A stretch of DNA of 64,000 bases, taken from the NCBI RefSeq assembly GCF_029960815.1, contig NZ_JASBRE010000004.1, positions 1 through 64,000 on the forward strand. Reading direction: 5' to 3'. The position numbers were made by a program, and so were the translations under genes. The notes under the pieces are model-generated. The model had not been told where the DNA came from and did not search any database. It saw only the letters and a list, made by a program, of their open reading frames with translations. Each line of letters begins with the position of its first letter. The first letter of the stretch is position 1. Of the stretch, positions 1 through 9,522 are shown piece by piece. The DNA is from Pseudomonas sp. AL03. GTDB taxonomy: Bacteria > Pseudomonadota > Gammaproteobacteria > Pseudomonadales > Pseudomonadaceae.

Positions 1-46
1 CGGCGGTTTTTCAAAAGCGGGTAGACAGTGGGGGCGAGTCCATACA

Positions 47-189
47 TAGCAGCTGCCGAGCCCGCGAGGCTGCGTCCGGCTGCGAAGCAGTCGTGAAATC
101 AGGCACTGCGGTCTTTCAGGTGAATCGCATGCGCAGGGTTTACGACTGCTCCGCAGCCGAACGCAGCCTCGCGGGCTCGGCAGCTGCTA
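47..189. repeat. Long inverted repeat (REPIN-like)
   Basis: Two arms of about 48 bp (47-94 and 142-189) are near-perfect reverse complements, beginning with TAGCAGCTGCCGAG and ending with its complement. The 47-bp centre has no coding signal. A related arm sequence (TAGCAGCTGCCGA) recurs at 4641-4745, so this belongs to a dispersed family. The spaced inverted arms resemble Pseudomonas REP doublets; that family assignment is inference. Confidence 0.8.
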
Positions 190-347
190 CAGGGCGTGCG
201 TGCAACCCGGATTATCCGGTTTAACCCTAGCCAATCCTCGCGCAACAAGCGAGTTGGCGCGATGTGCCTGCTTATTGGCAGGGATTGCAGCCATGGATCG
301 ATTGTCCGGTTTCGGGTGAATGGCCGTGGGTTTCCTGAAGCACACAT

Positions 348-386
348 AAAAAAAACCTCACTGCCTTTCAGGGAGTGAGGTTTTTT
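348..386. terminator. Bidirectional intrinsic terminator after spuH
   Basis: The stem ACCTCACT...AGTGAGGT is flanked by a run of A on the left and T on the right, so it can terminate from either side. It lies 13 bp past the spuH stop and would end the spu operon transcript on the minus strand. Confidence 0.85.
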
Positions 387-398
387 GTACGACCGGTT

Positions 399-1289
399 TT
401 AAGCCGCTTCCGGCGCCGGGGCGCGACGCACGTCCGGTTGTTTCCAGGAGTCGGCAGCACCTTCTTCGATCGCCTGCTGAATCGCACGTTTGCGACTTTC
501 TTCAGCACGGCGGCTGAAGAACCAGACCAGGAACGTCATAAACGACACCGCCAGCAGAATCAGACTGGCCACGGCGTTGATCTCGGGTTTCACGCCCAGA
601 CGCACCGCCGAGAACACTTCCATTGGCAGAGTCGTCGACCCCGGACCGGACACGAAGCTCGCCAATACCAGGTCATCCAGCGACAGGGCAAATGACATCA
701 TGCCGCCGGCCCCCAACGATGGCGCGATCATCGGGATGGTGATCAGGAAGAACACCTTCCATGGCCGCGCACCGAGGTCCATGGCCGCTTCTTCGATGGA
801 CAGGTCCAGCTCACGCAAGCGCGCCGACACCACCACCGCCACATACGCCGCACAGAACGTGGTGTGGGCGATCCAGATGGTGATGATGCCCCGCTCCTGT
901 GGCCAACCGATCATCTGCGCCATGGCCACGAACAGCAGCAACAGCGACAGACCGGTGATCACCTCGGGCATCACCAGCGGCGCGGTGACCAGGCCACCGA
1001 ACAGCGTGCGTCCCTTGAAGTGGGTGATACGGGTCAGCACGAACGCCGCCAACGTACCCAGCGCCACCGCCGCCACCGCCGTGTAGCAGGCGATTTCCAG
1101 CGAGCGCACCACCGAGCCCATCAGTTGGGTGTTGTCCATCAAACCGACGTACCACTTGATCGACCAGCCACCCCAAACCGTCACCAGTTTGGAGGCGTTG
1201 AACGAGTAGATCACCAGGATCAGCATCGGCGCGTAGATGAACAGCAAACCCGCTACCAGCATGAAACTTGAGAAACGGAAGCGCTTCAT
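399..1289 (-). CDS. spuH: Polyamine ABC transporter permease (PotI type)
   Basis: This 296-residue inner-membrane permease is one half of the transmembrane channel of a spermidine/putrescine importer. It has about six hydrophobic segments and the cytoplasmic EAA loop (EEAAMDLGARPWKVFF, about residues 167-182) that docks on the ATPase. Its start codon overlaps the spuG stop as ATGA, indicating translational coupling. The charged, Ala/Pro-rich C-terminal tail (about 30 residues) makes it slightly longer than the enterobacterial protein. It is the last gene of the spuBCDEFGH run. Assignment to SpuH rests on family and gene order. Confidence 0.93.
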   Translation of the reverse strand: MKRFRFSSFMLVAGLLFIYAPMLILVIYSFNASKLVTVWGGWSIKWYVGLMDNTQLMGSVVRSLEIACYTAVAAVALGTLAAFVLTRITHFKGRTLFGGLVTAPLVMPEVITGLSLLLLFVAMAQMIGWPQERGIITIWIAHTTFCAAYVAVVVSARLRELDLSIEEAAMDLGARPWKVFFLITIPMIAPSLGAGGMMSFALSLDDLVLASFVSGPGSTTLPMEVFSAVRLGVKPEINAVASLILLAVSFMTFLVWFFSRRAEESRKRAIQQAIEEGAADSWKQPDVRRAPAPEAA

Positions 1290-2206
1290 TCCTTGCCCTC
1301 CATTTCTTTGGCCTGACTACGGTTGAACAGGATGATTGGCACAATCAGGATCAGCAACATAACCACTGCCAGGGCAGACGCCACCGGCCAGTCGCGGTTG
1401 TTGAAGAATTCTTGCCAGAGCACTTTACCGATCATCAGGGTTTCCGGACCGCCGAGCAGTTCCGGGATCACGAACTCACCCACCACCGGGATGAACACCA
1501 GCATGCAACCGGCAACAATGCCGTTCTTGGACAGCGGAATGGTGATCTTCCAGAAGCTGTTAAAAGTGCTCGAACCCAGGTCCGATGCGGCTTCCAACAG
1601 GCTGTTGTCGTGCTTCACCAGGTTGGCGTAGAGCGGCAGGATCATGAACGGCAGGTACGAATAAACCACGCCGATGTAAACAGCGAGGTTGGTGTTGAGG
1701 ATCTGCAGCGGTTCGTCGATCCAGCCCATGGTCATCAAGAAACCGTTGAGCAGGCCGTTGTTGCTGAGGATGCCCATCCACGCGTAAACGCGGATCAGGA
1801 TCGCGGTCCAGGTCGGCATCATGATCAGCAGCACCAGCACCGTTTGCATCTCTTTGCGGGCGCTGGCGATGGCATAGGCCATCGGGTAACCGATTGCGAG
1901 ACAAAGGATGGTGCTGATCAGCGCCATCTTCAGCGAGCCGAGGTAAGCGGCAATGTACAGTTCGTCGCCGGCCAGCATCGCGTAGTTGCCGAGGTTAAGC
2001 AGCAACTGTAGTTTCTGTTCGGCGAAGGTATAGATCTCGGTGTACGGCGGAATGGCCACGTCGGCTTCGGCGAAGCTGATCTTCAAGACGATGAAGAACG
2101 GCAACATGAAGAACAGGAACAGCCAGATGAACGGAACCCCGATGACCAGCTGACGGCCACCGGGAATTATTCGATTGAGGCGACGTTTGAATTTGCGCAT
2201 GTTCAT
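1286..2206 (-). CDS. spuG: Polyamine ABC transporter permease (PotH type)
   Basis: This 306-residue inner-membrane permease pairs with SpuH. The chosen start (MNMRKFKRR) overlaps the spuF stop in an ATGA junction; a longer frame starting at 2239 would extend into spuF and is not preferred. A hydrophobic segment follows the basic N-terminus, and the EAA loop (LLEAASDLGSSTFNSFWK) lies in the second half. The 4-bp overlaps on both sides show tight coupling of the ATPase and the two permeases. Confidence 0.93.
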   Translation of the reverse strand: MNMRKFKRRLNRIIPGGRQLVIGVPFIWLFLFFMLPFFIVLKISFAEADVAIPPYTEIYTFAEQKLQLLLNLGNYAMLAGDELYIAAYLGSLKMALISTILCLAIGYPMAYAIASARKEMQTVLVLLIMMPTWTAILIRVYAWMGILSNNGLLNGFLMTMGWIDEPLQILNTNLAVYIGVVYSYLPFMILPLYANLVKHDNSLLEAASDLGSSTFNSFWKITIPLSKNGIVAGCMLVFIPVVGEFVIPELLGGPETLMIGKVLWQEFFNNRDWPVASALAVVMLLILIVPIILFNRSQAKEMEGKE

Positions 2207-3345
2207 GAGCGAAGTACCACGCCGCTGTCGTCTTCCCAATACACGTAAACCTGATCACCCCAGGTAGGGCGCTGACCGCGGCGCTCGGCGTTGGCGACGA
2301 AAGACTGGACGATCTTGCCGCTCGGCAGTTCGACGTAGAACACCGAGTGCCCGCCGAGGTAGGCGATGTCGTGCACCTTGCCGCTGGACCAGTTGTATTC
2401 GCAGGTCGGCATGGTCGGCGTCACCAGCAGTTTTTCCGGACGGATCGCGTAAGTCACGGATTTGTCCTGCACCGACGTGCTGATACCGTGGCCCACGTAA
2501 ATCTGGCGGTCCAGGTCCTTGCAGGTGATGGTCGCGTGGCCTTCGGCGTCGTCGATCACTTCACCGTCGAAGATGTTGACGTTGCCGATGAACTCGCAGA
2601 CCAGGCGGCTGGTCGGGGTTTCGTAAATGTCGATCGGGCTGCCGATCTGGGCGATCCAGCCCAGGTGCATGATCGCGATGCGCTCGGCCATGGTCATGGC
2701 TTCTTCCTGGTCGTGGGTCACCATGACGCAGGTTACGCCGACCCGCTCGATGATCTCGACAAGCTCAAGCTGCATTTGCGAGCGCAGCTTCTTGTCCAGA
2801 GCACCCATCGGTTCGTCGAGCAGCAACAGCTTCGGTCGCTTGGCCAGCGAACGCGCCAGGGCCACACGCTGTCGCTGACCACCGGACAACTGATGCGGCT
2901 TGCGCTTGGCGTACTGGCTCATCTGCACCAGTTTGAGCATGTCGGCTACGCGAGCATCGATTTCCGCGCCGGAAAGCTTGTCCTGCTTGAGGCCGAAGGC
3001 GATGTTCTGCGCCACGGTCATGTGCGGGAACAAGGCGTAGGACTGGAACATCATGTTGATCGGCCGCTCGTACGGCGGCATGTCGGTGATGTCTACGCCA
3101 TCGAGGAAAATGCGCCCCTCCGTGGGCCGTTCGAAGCCCGCGAGCATGCGCAGCAACGTGGATTTGCCCGATCCCGAACCGCCGAGCAGGGCGAAAATCT
3201 CACCTTTCTTGATTTCCAGGGACACATCGTCCACGGCAATCGTCTCGTCGAACTTCTTCGTGACCCGGTCGATTTTGACCAACACCTGCTTAGGTGACTG
3301 GTCGCCCTCGAGGGCTTTCTTATAGGCGCCGGAGGCAACTGCCAT
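2203..3345 (-). CDS. spuF: Polyamine ABC transporter ATP-binding protein (PotG type)
   Basis: This 380-residue ATPase energises polyamine import. Walker A is GGSGSGKS (residues 55-62), the signature LSGGQRQR starts at 153, Walker B is LLLLDE (173-178) and the H-loop is THD (H211). Beyond residue 240 a TOBE-type C-terminal regulatory region follows, as usual in PotA/PotG proteins. GGGAG lies upstream of the ATG. The gene sits 70 bp after the binding-protein gene spuE and overlaps spuG. Confidence 0.95.
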   Translation of the reverse strand: MAVASGAYKKALEGDQSPKQVLVKIDRVTKKFDETIAVDDVSLEIKKGEIFALLGGSGSGKSTLLRMLAGFERPTEGRIFLDGVDITDMPPYERPINMMFQSYALFPHMTVAQNIAFGLKQDKLSGAEIDARVADMLKLVQMSQYAKRKPHQLSGGQRQRVALARSLAKRPKLLLLDEPMGALDKKLRSQMQLELVEIIERVGVTCVMVTHDQEEAMTMAERIAIMHLGWIAQIGSPIDIYETPTSRLVCEFIGNVNIFDGEVIDDAEGHATITCKDLDRQIYVGHGISTSVQDKSVTYAIRPEKLLVTPTMPTCEYNWSSGKVHDIAYLGGHSVFYVELPSGKIVQSFVANAERRGQRPTWGDQVYVYWEDDSGVVLRS

Positions 3346-3415
3346 TTACGAAACTCCCAACAAAATTTGCAGTTCGCCCGAGGCGAGCGAACCTTGGATA
3401 GCTTGAGCCTTGCAG

Positions 3416-4630
<1,215 letters not shown>

Positions 4631-4640
4631 TTATGCAGAG

Positions 4641-4745
4641 CCCTGTAGCAGCTGCCGAAAGCTGCGTTCAACTGCGAAGCCGTTGTGCTGTCGAAAAGCG
4701 GAGGTCCTTCGGACCTCAACGCAGCCTTCGGCAGCTGCTACAGGG
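4641..4745. repeat. Inverted repeat inside the spu operon
   Basis: The arms CCCTGTAGCAGCTGCCGAA and its complement (4641-4668 against 4718-4745) enclose a second small hairpin, GGAGGTCC-TTC-GGACCTC. It lies between spuD and spuE and shares TAGCAGCTGCCGA with the repeat at 47-189. When transcribed it would form a strong stem between the two binding-protein genes, possibly affecting mRNA stability. Confidence 0.8.
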
Positions 4746-4751
4746 TTTTAC

Positions 4752-5864
4752 TTATTTACCGGATTTGATCTTGGTCCAACTGCGAGTCATGATCCGCTGG
4801 GTCGCGGCCGGCAAGTCGGCAATCGCGTACAGCTTGGCCAGCACGTCCGCTGGCGGGTAGATGCCTGGGTCGGCGGTGATGTCTTTATCAACCAATGCGG
4901 TGGCGGCCGCGTTACCGTTCGGGAAGCGTACGGCGTTGGTGATTTCAGCCATGATTTCCGGCTTCTGCAGGAAGGTCATGAACTTGTAGGCGCCTTCGAC
5001 GTTTTCGGCATCTTTAGGGATAGCGACCATGTCGTAGAAACTGCCCGCCCCTTCTTTCGGAATGTTGTAGCTGACTTTCACCTTGTCACCAGCCTCAGCC
5101 GCGCGGGACTTGGCCTGGTAGATGTCACCCGAATAACCCACAGCGACACAGATGTTGCCGTTGGCCAGGTCAGAGATGTACTTGGACGAGTGGAAGTAGC
5201 CCACCGAAGGACGAATCTTCAGGAACAGTGCTTCGGCTTCGGCCAGTTGTTTTTTGTCCTGGCTGTCGGTTGGATAGCCCAGGTAGTGCAACGCCACCGG
5301 AATCATCTCGGTGGGCGAATCGAGGAAACTGATACCGCACGACTTCAACTTGGCGGCGTTTTCAGGTTTGAAGATCAGGTCCCAGGAATTGGTAGGCGCA
5401 TCGGCACCCAGTGCAGCCTTGACCTTCTCGGCGTTGAAGCCAATACCGATCGAACCCCACATGTACGGGAACGCGTGTTCGTTGCCCGGGTCGCTCACGG
5501 AGACTGCTTTAAGCAGGTCAGTGTTCAGATTCTTCCAGTTAGGCAGCTTGGACTTGTCCAGCTTCTGGTAAACACCCGCCTTGATTTGCTTGGCCAGAAA
5601 GTTGTTCGACGGTACGACGATGTCGTAGCCGGACTTGCCTGCCAGCAACTTGGCTTCCAGGGTTTCGTTACTGTCGAATACGTCGTAAACAACCTTGATC
5701 CCCGACTCGGCTTCGAACTTCTTGACGGTATCCGGCGCAATGTAATCGGACCAGTTGTACACGTGAAGAACCTTATCGTCCGCCTGAACTGCGCCCGCCA
5801 TCACGCCCATCAGGGACATGGCGAGGAGGGTCTTGCCAGCTATCTTCATACCTAATGCCTTCAT
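4752..5864 (-). CDS. spuD: Periplasmic polyamine-binding protein (SpuD/PotF type)
   Basis: This 370-residue solute-binding protein has a clear signal peptide ending around [10 protein letters not shown] and the family start [13 protein letters not shown]. The ATG at 5864 has GGAG eight bases upstream; an internal ATG at codon 6 is a weaker alternative. It is the first of two tandem paralogous binding proteins that presumably share one SpuFGH transporter. In P. aeruginosa SpuD prefers putrescine; the same preference here is inferred from gene order. Confidence 0.92.
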   Translation of the reverse strand: MKALGMKIAGKTLLAMSLMGVMAGAVQADDKVLHVYNWSDYIAPDTVKKFEAESGIKVVYDVFDSNETLEAKLLAGKSGYDIVVPSNNFLAKQIKAGVYQKLDKSKLPNWKNLNTDLLKAVSVSDPGNEHAFPYMWGSIGIGFNAEKVKAALGADAPTNSWDLIFKPENAAKLKSCGISFLDSPTEMIPVALHYLGYPTDSQDKKQLAEAEALFLKIRPSVGYFHSSKYISDLANGNICVAVGYSGDIYQAKSRAAEAGDKVKVSYNIPKEGAGSFYDMVAIPKDAENVEGAYKFMTFLQKPEIMAEITNAVRFPNGNAAATALVDKDITADPGIYPPADVLAKLYAIADLPAATQRIMTRSWTKIKSGK

Positions 5865-6046
5865 GGGTAATGCTCCAATTTTTCTTATTAACCACGTTCT
5901 TGTTAACCAAGAGCCAGCGGCCTATTCCTGGGCAACTAAAACAACCGGTAGTCTGGCAAGATCCAAGGCAGGCTTTCAAGGAAAGACCCATCCTTTGTTT
6001 GCGCTGAGCGAAATGCAAACTTCACACCCCGCTCAGAGCCTAGCAC

Positions 6047-7411
6047 TTAGCCCTGCAATGCACTCAGGGTCAGGTCCAGACACTTGCGTGCCTTGGTCAC
6101 CAACTCATCGATTTCTGCCAGTGTAATCACCAGTGGCGGAGCGATGATCATGGTGTCGCCGACGGCGCGCATGATCAGGCCGTTTTCGAAGCAGAACGTG
6201 CGGCAAATCATGCCGACGCCCTTGCCTTCGTAACGCTTGCGAGTGGCCTTGTCCTGCACCAGTTCGATCGCCCCCAGCAGCCCCACCCCGCGGACTTCCC
6301 CCACCAACGGGTGATCGTTCAGTTCCCGTAGACGCTTTTGCAAATAGGGTGCCGTTTCTGCATGAACGCGCTCGATAATTTTTTCTTCGCGCAGGATGCG
6401 GATGTTTTCCAGTGCCACCGCAGCGGCGACAGGGTGCCCGGAATAGGTGAAACCGTGGTTGAAATCGCCCCCTTCGTTGAGCACCTCAACCACTTCATCA
6501 CGCACGATCAGGCCACCCATAGGGATGTAGCCGGACGTCAGGCCTTTGGCGATGGTCATCATGTCGGGTTTGAGGTCGTAGAAGTCGGAACCGAACCACT
6601 CACCGGTACGGCCGAAACCACAGATCACTTCGTCCGCCACGAACAAGATGTCGTACTTGGCGAGGATTTCCTTGATGCGCGGCCAGTAGGTGTCTGGCGG
6701 AATGATCACGCCGCCGGCACCCTGGATTGGCTCGGCGATAAAGGCACCGACGTTGTCCACGCCGACTTCCAGAATCTTCTCTTCCAGCTGATTGGCCGCC
6801 CAGACACCGAATTCTTCCGGCGTCATGTCGCCGCCTTCAGCGAACCAGTACGGCTGGGCGATGTGGACGATGCCCGGAATCGGCAAATCGCCCTGCTCGT
6901 GCATGTACTTCATGCCACCCAGGCTCGCGCCGGCCACGGTGGAGCCGTGATAGCCGTTCTTGCGGCTGATAATGACTTTCTTTTTCGGTTGGCCCTTGAT
7001 CGCCCAGTAGTGACGAACCATACGCAGCATGGTGTCGTTGCCTTCGGAACCGGAACCGGTGAAGAACACGTGGTTCATGCCTTGCGGCGCGATGTCGGCG
7101 ATGGCCTTGGCCAATTCCAGCACTGGCGGGTGAGCCGTCTGGAAGAACAGATTGTAGTAAGGCAGTTCGCGCATTTGTTTGCTGGCGGCATCGGCCAGTT
7201 CATCGCGACCGTAGCCGATCGCCACGCACCACAGGCCGGCCATGCCGTCGAGGATCTTGTTGCCTTCGCTGTCCCAGAGGTAAACACCCTTGGCGCTGGT
7301 GATGATCCGCGGGCCTTTCTCTTTCAGCTGTTTGAAGTCGCTGAACGGGGCCAAGTGGTGATCGTTGCTCAGGGTTTGCCATTCACGGGTTTGCGGGTTG
7401 TTGCTGGTCAT
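6047..7411 (-). CDS. spuC: Polyamine:pyruvate aminotransferase
   Basis: This 454-residue class-III PLP aminotransferase transfers the amino group of putrescine or related polyamines to pyruvate. The phosphate-binding segment GSGSEGND is at about 119-126, the PLP-contacting D260 lies in FVADEVICGFGRTG, and the Schiff-base lysine is K289 in MTIAKGLTSG. AAGGAG precedes the ATG. It lies 56 bp downstream of spuB and upstream of the transporter genes, so uptake and the first catabolic steps are encoded together. Closely related pyruvate transaminases for GABA cannot be excluded from sequence alone. Confidence 0.92.
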   Translation of the reverse strand: MTSNNPQTREWQTLSNDHHLAPFSDFKQLKEKGPRIITSAKGVYLWDSEGNKILDGMAGLWCVAIGYGRDELADAASKQMRELPYYNLFFQTAHPPVLELAKAIADIAPQGMNHVFFTGSGSEGNDTMLRMVRHYWAIKGQPKKKVIISRKNGYHGSTVAGASLGGMKYMHEQGDLPIPGIVHIAQPYWFAEGGDMTPEEFGVWAANQLEEKILEVGVDNVGAFIAEPIQGAGGVIIPPDTYWPRIKEILAKYDILFVADEVICGFGRTGEWFGSDFYDLKPDMMTIAKGLTSGYIPMGGLIVRDEVVEVLNEGGDFNHGFTYSGHPVAAAVALENIRILREEKIIERVHAETAPYLQKRLRELNDHPLVGEVRGVGLLGAIELVQDKATRKRYEGKGVGMICRTFCFENGLIMRAVGDTMIIAPPLVITLAEIDELVTKARKCLDLTLSALQG

Positions 7412-7467
7412 GCGAATTCTCCTTGGAATCGGTTAAAGCGCCGCCAAAAGCAGCGGCGCCCGGCGCA

Positions 7468-8826
7468 TCAGACGGCGAAAAGCAGGAATTCCCGCTCCCA
7501 CGAACTGATCACGCGCTTGAAGTTTTCATGCTCGGCCCGCTTGACCGCGACGTAGCCAGTGATGAATTTCTTGCCCAGGTATTTCTCGATAGTCGCGCTG
7601 TGTTCCATGCGTTCCAGCGCGTCTTCGATGGTCAGCGGCAGGCGCAAGTTGCGGCGTTCATAGCCACGCCCCACCACCGGCGCACTCGGATTCAAGCCTT
7701 CGACCATGCCGATGTAACCGCAGAGCAGGCTCGCGGCAATCGCCAGGTACGGGTTGGCGTCGGCGCCCGGCAGGCGATTTTCCACCCGACGGTTTTGCGG
7801 CCCGGCATCCGGAACCCGCAGCCCCACGGTGCGGTTCTCCTCGCCCCACTCCACGTTCACCGGTGCCGAGGTGTCCGGCAGGAAGCGGCGGAACGAGTTG
7901 ACGTTAGGCGCAAACAGCGGCACCAGCTCGGGGATCAGTTTCTGCAAACCACCGATGTGGTTCAGGAACAACTGACTCATGCTCCCGTCTTCATTGGAGA
8001 ACACGTTCTTGCCGGTTTCGATGTCGATAATGCTCTGGTGCAAGTGCATCGCACTGCCCGGCTCGCCGGTCATGGGCTTGGCCATGAACGTCGCCGCCAC
8101 GTTGTGCTTGAGCGCAGCTTCGCGCATGGTGCGTTTGAACACTAGGATCTGGTCGGCCAGGGACAGGGCATCACCGTGACGGAAGTTGATTTCCATCTGC
8201 GCCGTGCCGTCCTCGTGGATCAGCGTGTCGAGGTCCAGCTCCTGCAATTCGCACCAGTCGTAGACGTCTTCGAACAACGGATCGAATTCGTTCGCCGCTT
8301 CAATCGAGAAGGACTGGCGACCGGTTTCCGGGCGACCTGAGCGGCCAACCGGCGGTTGCAACGGGAAGTCCGGGTCCTCGCAGCGCTTGGTCAGGTAGAA
8401 CTCCATTTCTGGCGCTACGATCGGCTGCCAGCCCCTGTCGGAATAGAGTTTCAGAACCTTTTTCAGCACGTTGCGCGGCGACAGCTCGATCGGGTTGCCT
8501 TGCTTATCGTAGGTGTCGTGAATCACCTGGGCAGTGGGCTCGATAGCCCAGGGCACCAGGAACACCGCGTTCTGGTCGGGACGGCAGATCATGTCGATGT
8601 CGGCCGGGTCGAGCAGTTCGTAATAGATGTCGTCTTCGACATAGTCGCCGGTCACTGTCTGCAACAGAACGCTCTCGGGCAGGCGCATGCCTTTTTCGGC
8701 AATGAACTTGTTGGTCGGCGAAATCTTGCCCCGGGTGATCCCGGTCAAGTCGGCGATCATGCATTCGACTTCTGTGATCTTGTGGTCTTTAAACCAATCG
8801 GTGAGCTGGTCGAGGTTGTTACTCAT
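7468..8826 (-). CDS. spuB: Gamma-glutamylpolyamine synthetase (GlnA family)
   Basis: This 452-residue glutamine-synthetase-like ligase joins glutamate to a polyamine amine in an ATP-dependent reaction that opens the gamma-glutamylation route. Glutamine-synthetase landmarks are present: the metal-binding segment APEMEFYLT, GEPGSAMHLHQS, and NRTVGLRVP near the active site. It shares these with divergent SpuI but is clearly a separate paralogue. AAGAGG lies before the ATG. The upstream neighbour is the decayed spuA. Confidence 0.92.
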   Translation of the reverse strand: MSNNLDQLTDWFKDHKITEVECMIADLTGITRGKISPTNKFIAEKGMRLPESVLLQTVTGDYVEDDIYYELLDPADIDMICRPDQNAVFLVPWAIEPTAQVIHDTYDKQGNPIELSPRNVLKKVLKLYSDRGWQPIVAPEMEFYLTKRCEDPDFPLQPPVGRSGRPETGRQSFSIEAANEFDPLFEDVYDWCELQELDLDTLIHEDGTAQMEINFRHGDALSLADQILVFKRTMREAALKHNVAATFMAKPMTGEPGSAMHLHQSIIDIETGKNVFSNEDGSMSQLFLNHIGGLQKLIPELVPLFAPNVNSFRRFLPDTSAPVNVEWGEENRTVGLRVPDAGPQNRRVENRLPGADANPYLAIAASLLCGYIGMVEGLNPSAPVVGRGYERRNLRLPLTIEDALERMEHSATIEKYLGKKFITGYVAVKRAEHENFKRVISSWEREFLLFAV

Positions 8827-8863
8827 AAATGCCTCTTAGGCTTGGTTTCCTGACTCTTATAAG

Positions 8864-9244
8864 TCAGGCGTTGTTTGACGCATCGGCGTCGCGTGATACA
8901 GATTGCCACGGCAATTGCCGCGCACAAATACCCGCCAGGGCAGTGGCGCGGGTCAACGAGAGCATAGTGGTACGTGCAGAATCATGAGCAGGACCTGACG
9001 CATTGGCTGGGCCGCTACAGTGAAACGGTTCTATATTGGAAGGAGAGCGAGTAAAGAGAATGCAATCCAGGCCGTCCAGAATATCAGACGGGGCCAGCAG
9101 AACCGCCGGGGAAGGAAGAGTCAACGGCACGCCTTGGGAAATGAAGGCCCCAGCGTGAACGCAACGATCGCCACTGATGTGGTAAGCATGCAGACCGATC
9201 TGCTTAGAGCAGATGGTGACGCCGATTAACGGCAGGCGAGACAT
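8864..9244 (-). pseudogene. spuA: Decayed spuA (gamma-glutamyl-GABA hydrolase-like, class I amidotransferase)
   Basis: The 126-codon frame starts MSRLPLIGVTICSKQIGLHA and includes HISGD, DILDGLD and FTRSPSNIEPFH. These are recognisable N-terminal parts of the SpuA/PuuD peptidase C26 family, whose members are about 250 residues. After GPAHDSAR the match frays into a short GIC remnant and a tail of about 20 residues. The rest of the domain, including the intact nucleophile elbow and catalytic His/Glu, is missing. Odd substitutions such as FTRSPSN (FTGSPSN expected) support decay. The ATG still has GGGGTG upstream and the gene keeps its place before spuB. I call it a non-functional remnant with a large internal or C-terminal deletion. 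Confidence 0.8.
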
Positions 9245-9380
9245 GAAGCACCCCGGTATTATTGGTGTTATGGGTTTGAATCGAGCTTAGCCTTGTTCAT
9301 TTTTTTACACAACACCCCCGTAAAAAATACAACACGGCCCGATCAAACCTGCGGACGCTAAAGCGCTCTAAGGCATAAAA

Positions 9381-9425
9381 ACGCCCCAATGTGCCTCAAA
9401 AATGCCCAATGGGCGCTTTTTTAGG
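9381..9425. terminator. Weak hairpin in the spuA/spuI divergent region
   Basis: AAAACGCCC and GGGCGCTTTTTT form an imperfect stem with a long loop, inside which GCCCAATGGGC is itself palindromic. It lies between divergent genes, so it could be an old terminator or a regulatory palindrome. Only the structure is visible. Confidence 0.3.
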
Positions 9426-9458
9426 GCAAAAAAGGCCTCGCTTGACTTCGGCATGCCG

Positions 9459-9480
9459 TTCGGGTTGACTGAAACCCGAA
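9459..9480. promoter_or_regulatory. Perfect 8-bp inverted repeat upstream of spuI
   Basis: TTCGGGTT-GACTGA-AACCCGAA sits 43 bp before the spuI start. It could be an operator or a leader hairpin. TTGACT occurs within it, but I see no convincing matching -10 element. Confidence 0.35.
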
Positions 9481-9522
9481 GAGATCAATGATTGATATTT
9501 TTAACAACAAAGGTGTTGCATC

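Larger units (their letters stand above)
1..398. other. Intergenic stretch at window start
   Basis: No credible gene is seen. The stretch holds the inverted repeat at 47-189 and the terminator at 348-386. Open frames crossing it are created by the repeat arms and look like no family I recognise. The region downstream of spuH therefore appears non-coding up to the window edge. Confidence 0.6.

Noticed and set aside
99..347. Frames across the first inverted repeat
   Set aside because: They arise from the repeat arms and contain no recognisable domain.
4683..5855. 390-codon plus-strand frame antisense to spuD
   Set aside because: Long open antisense frames are common in GC-rich genes. It has no ribosome site and no family match, while the other strand encodes an obvious binding protein.
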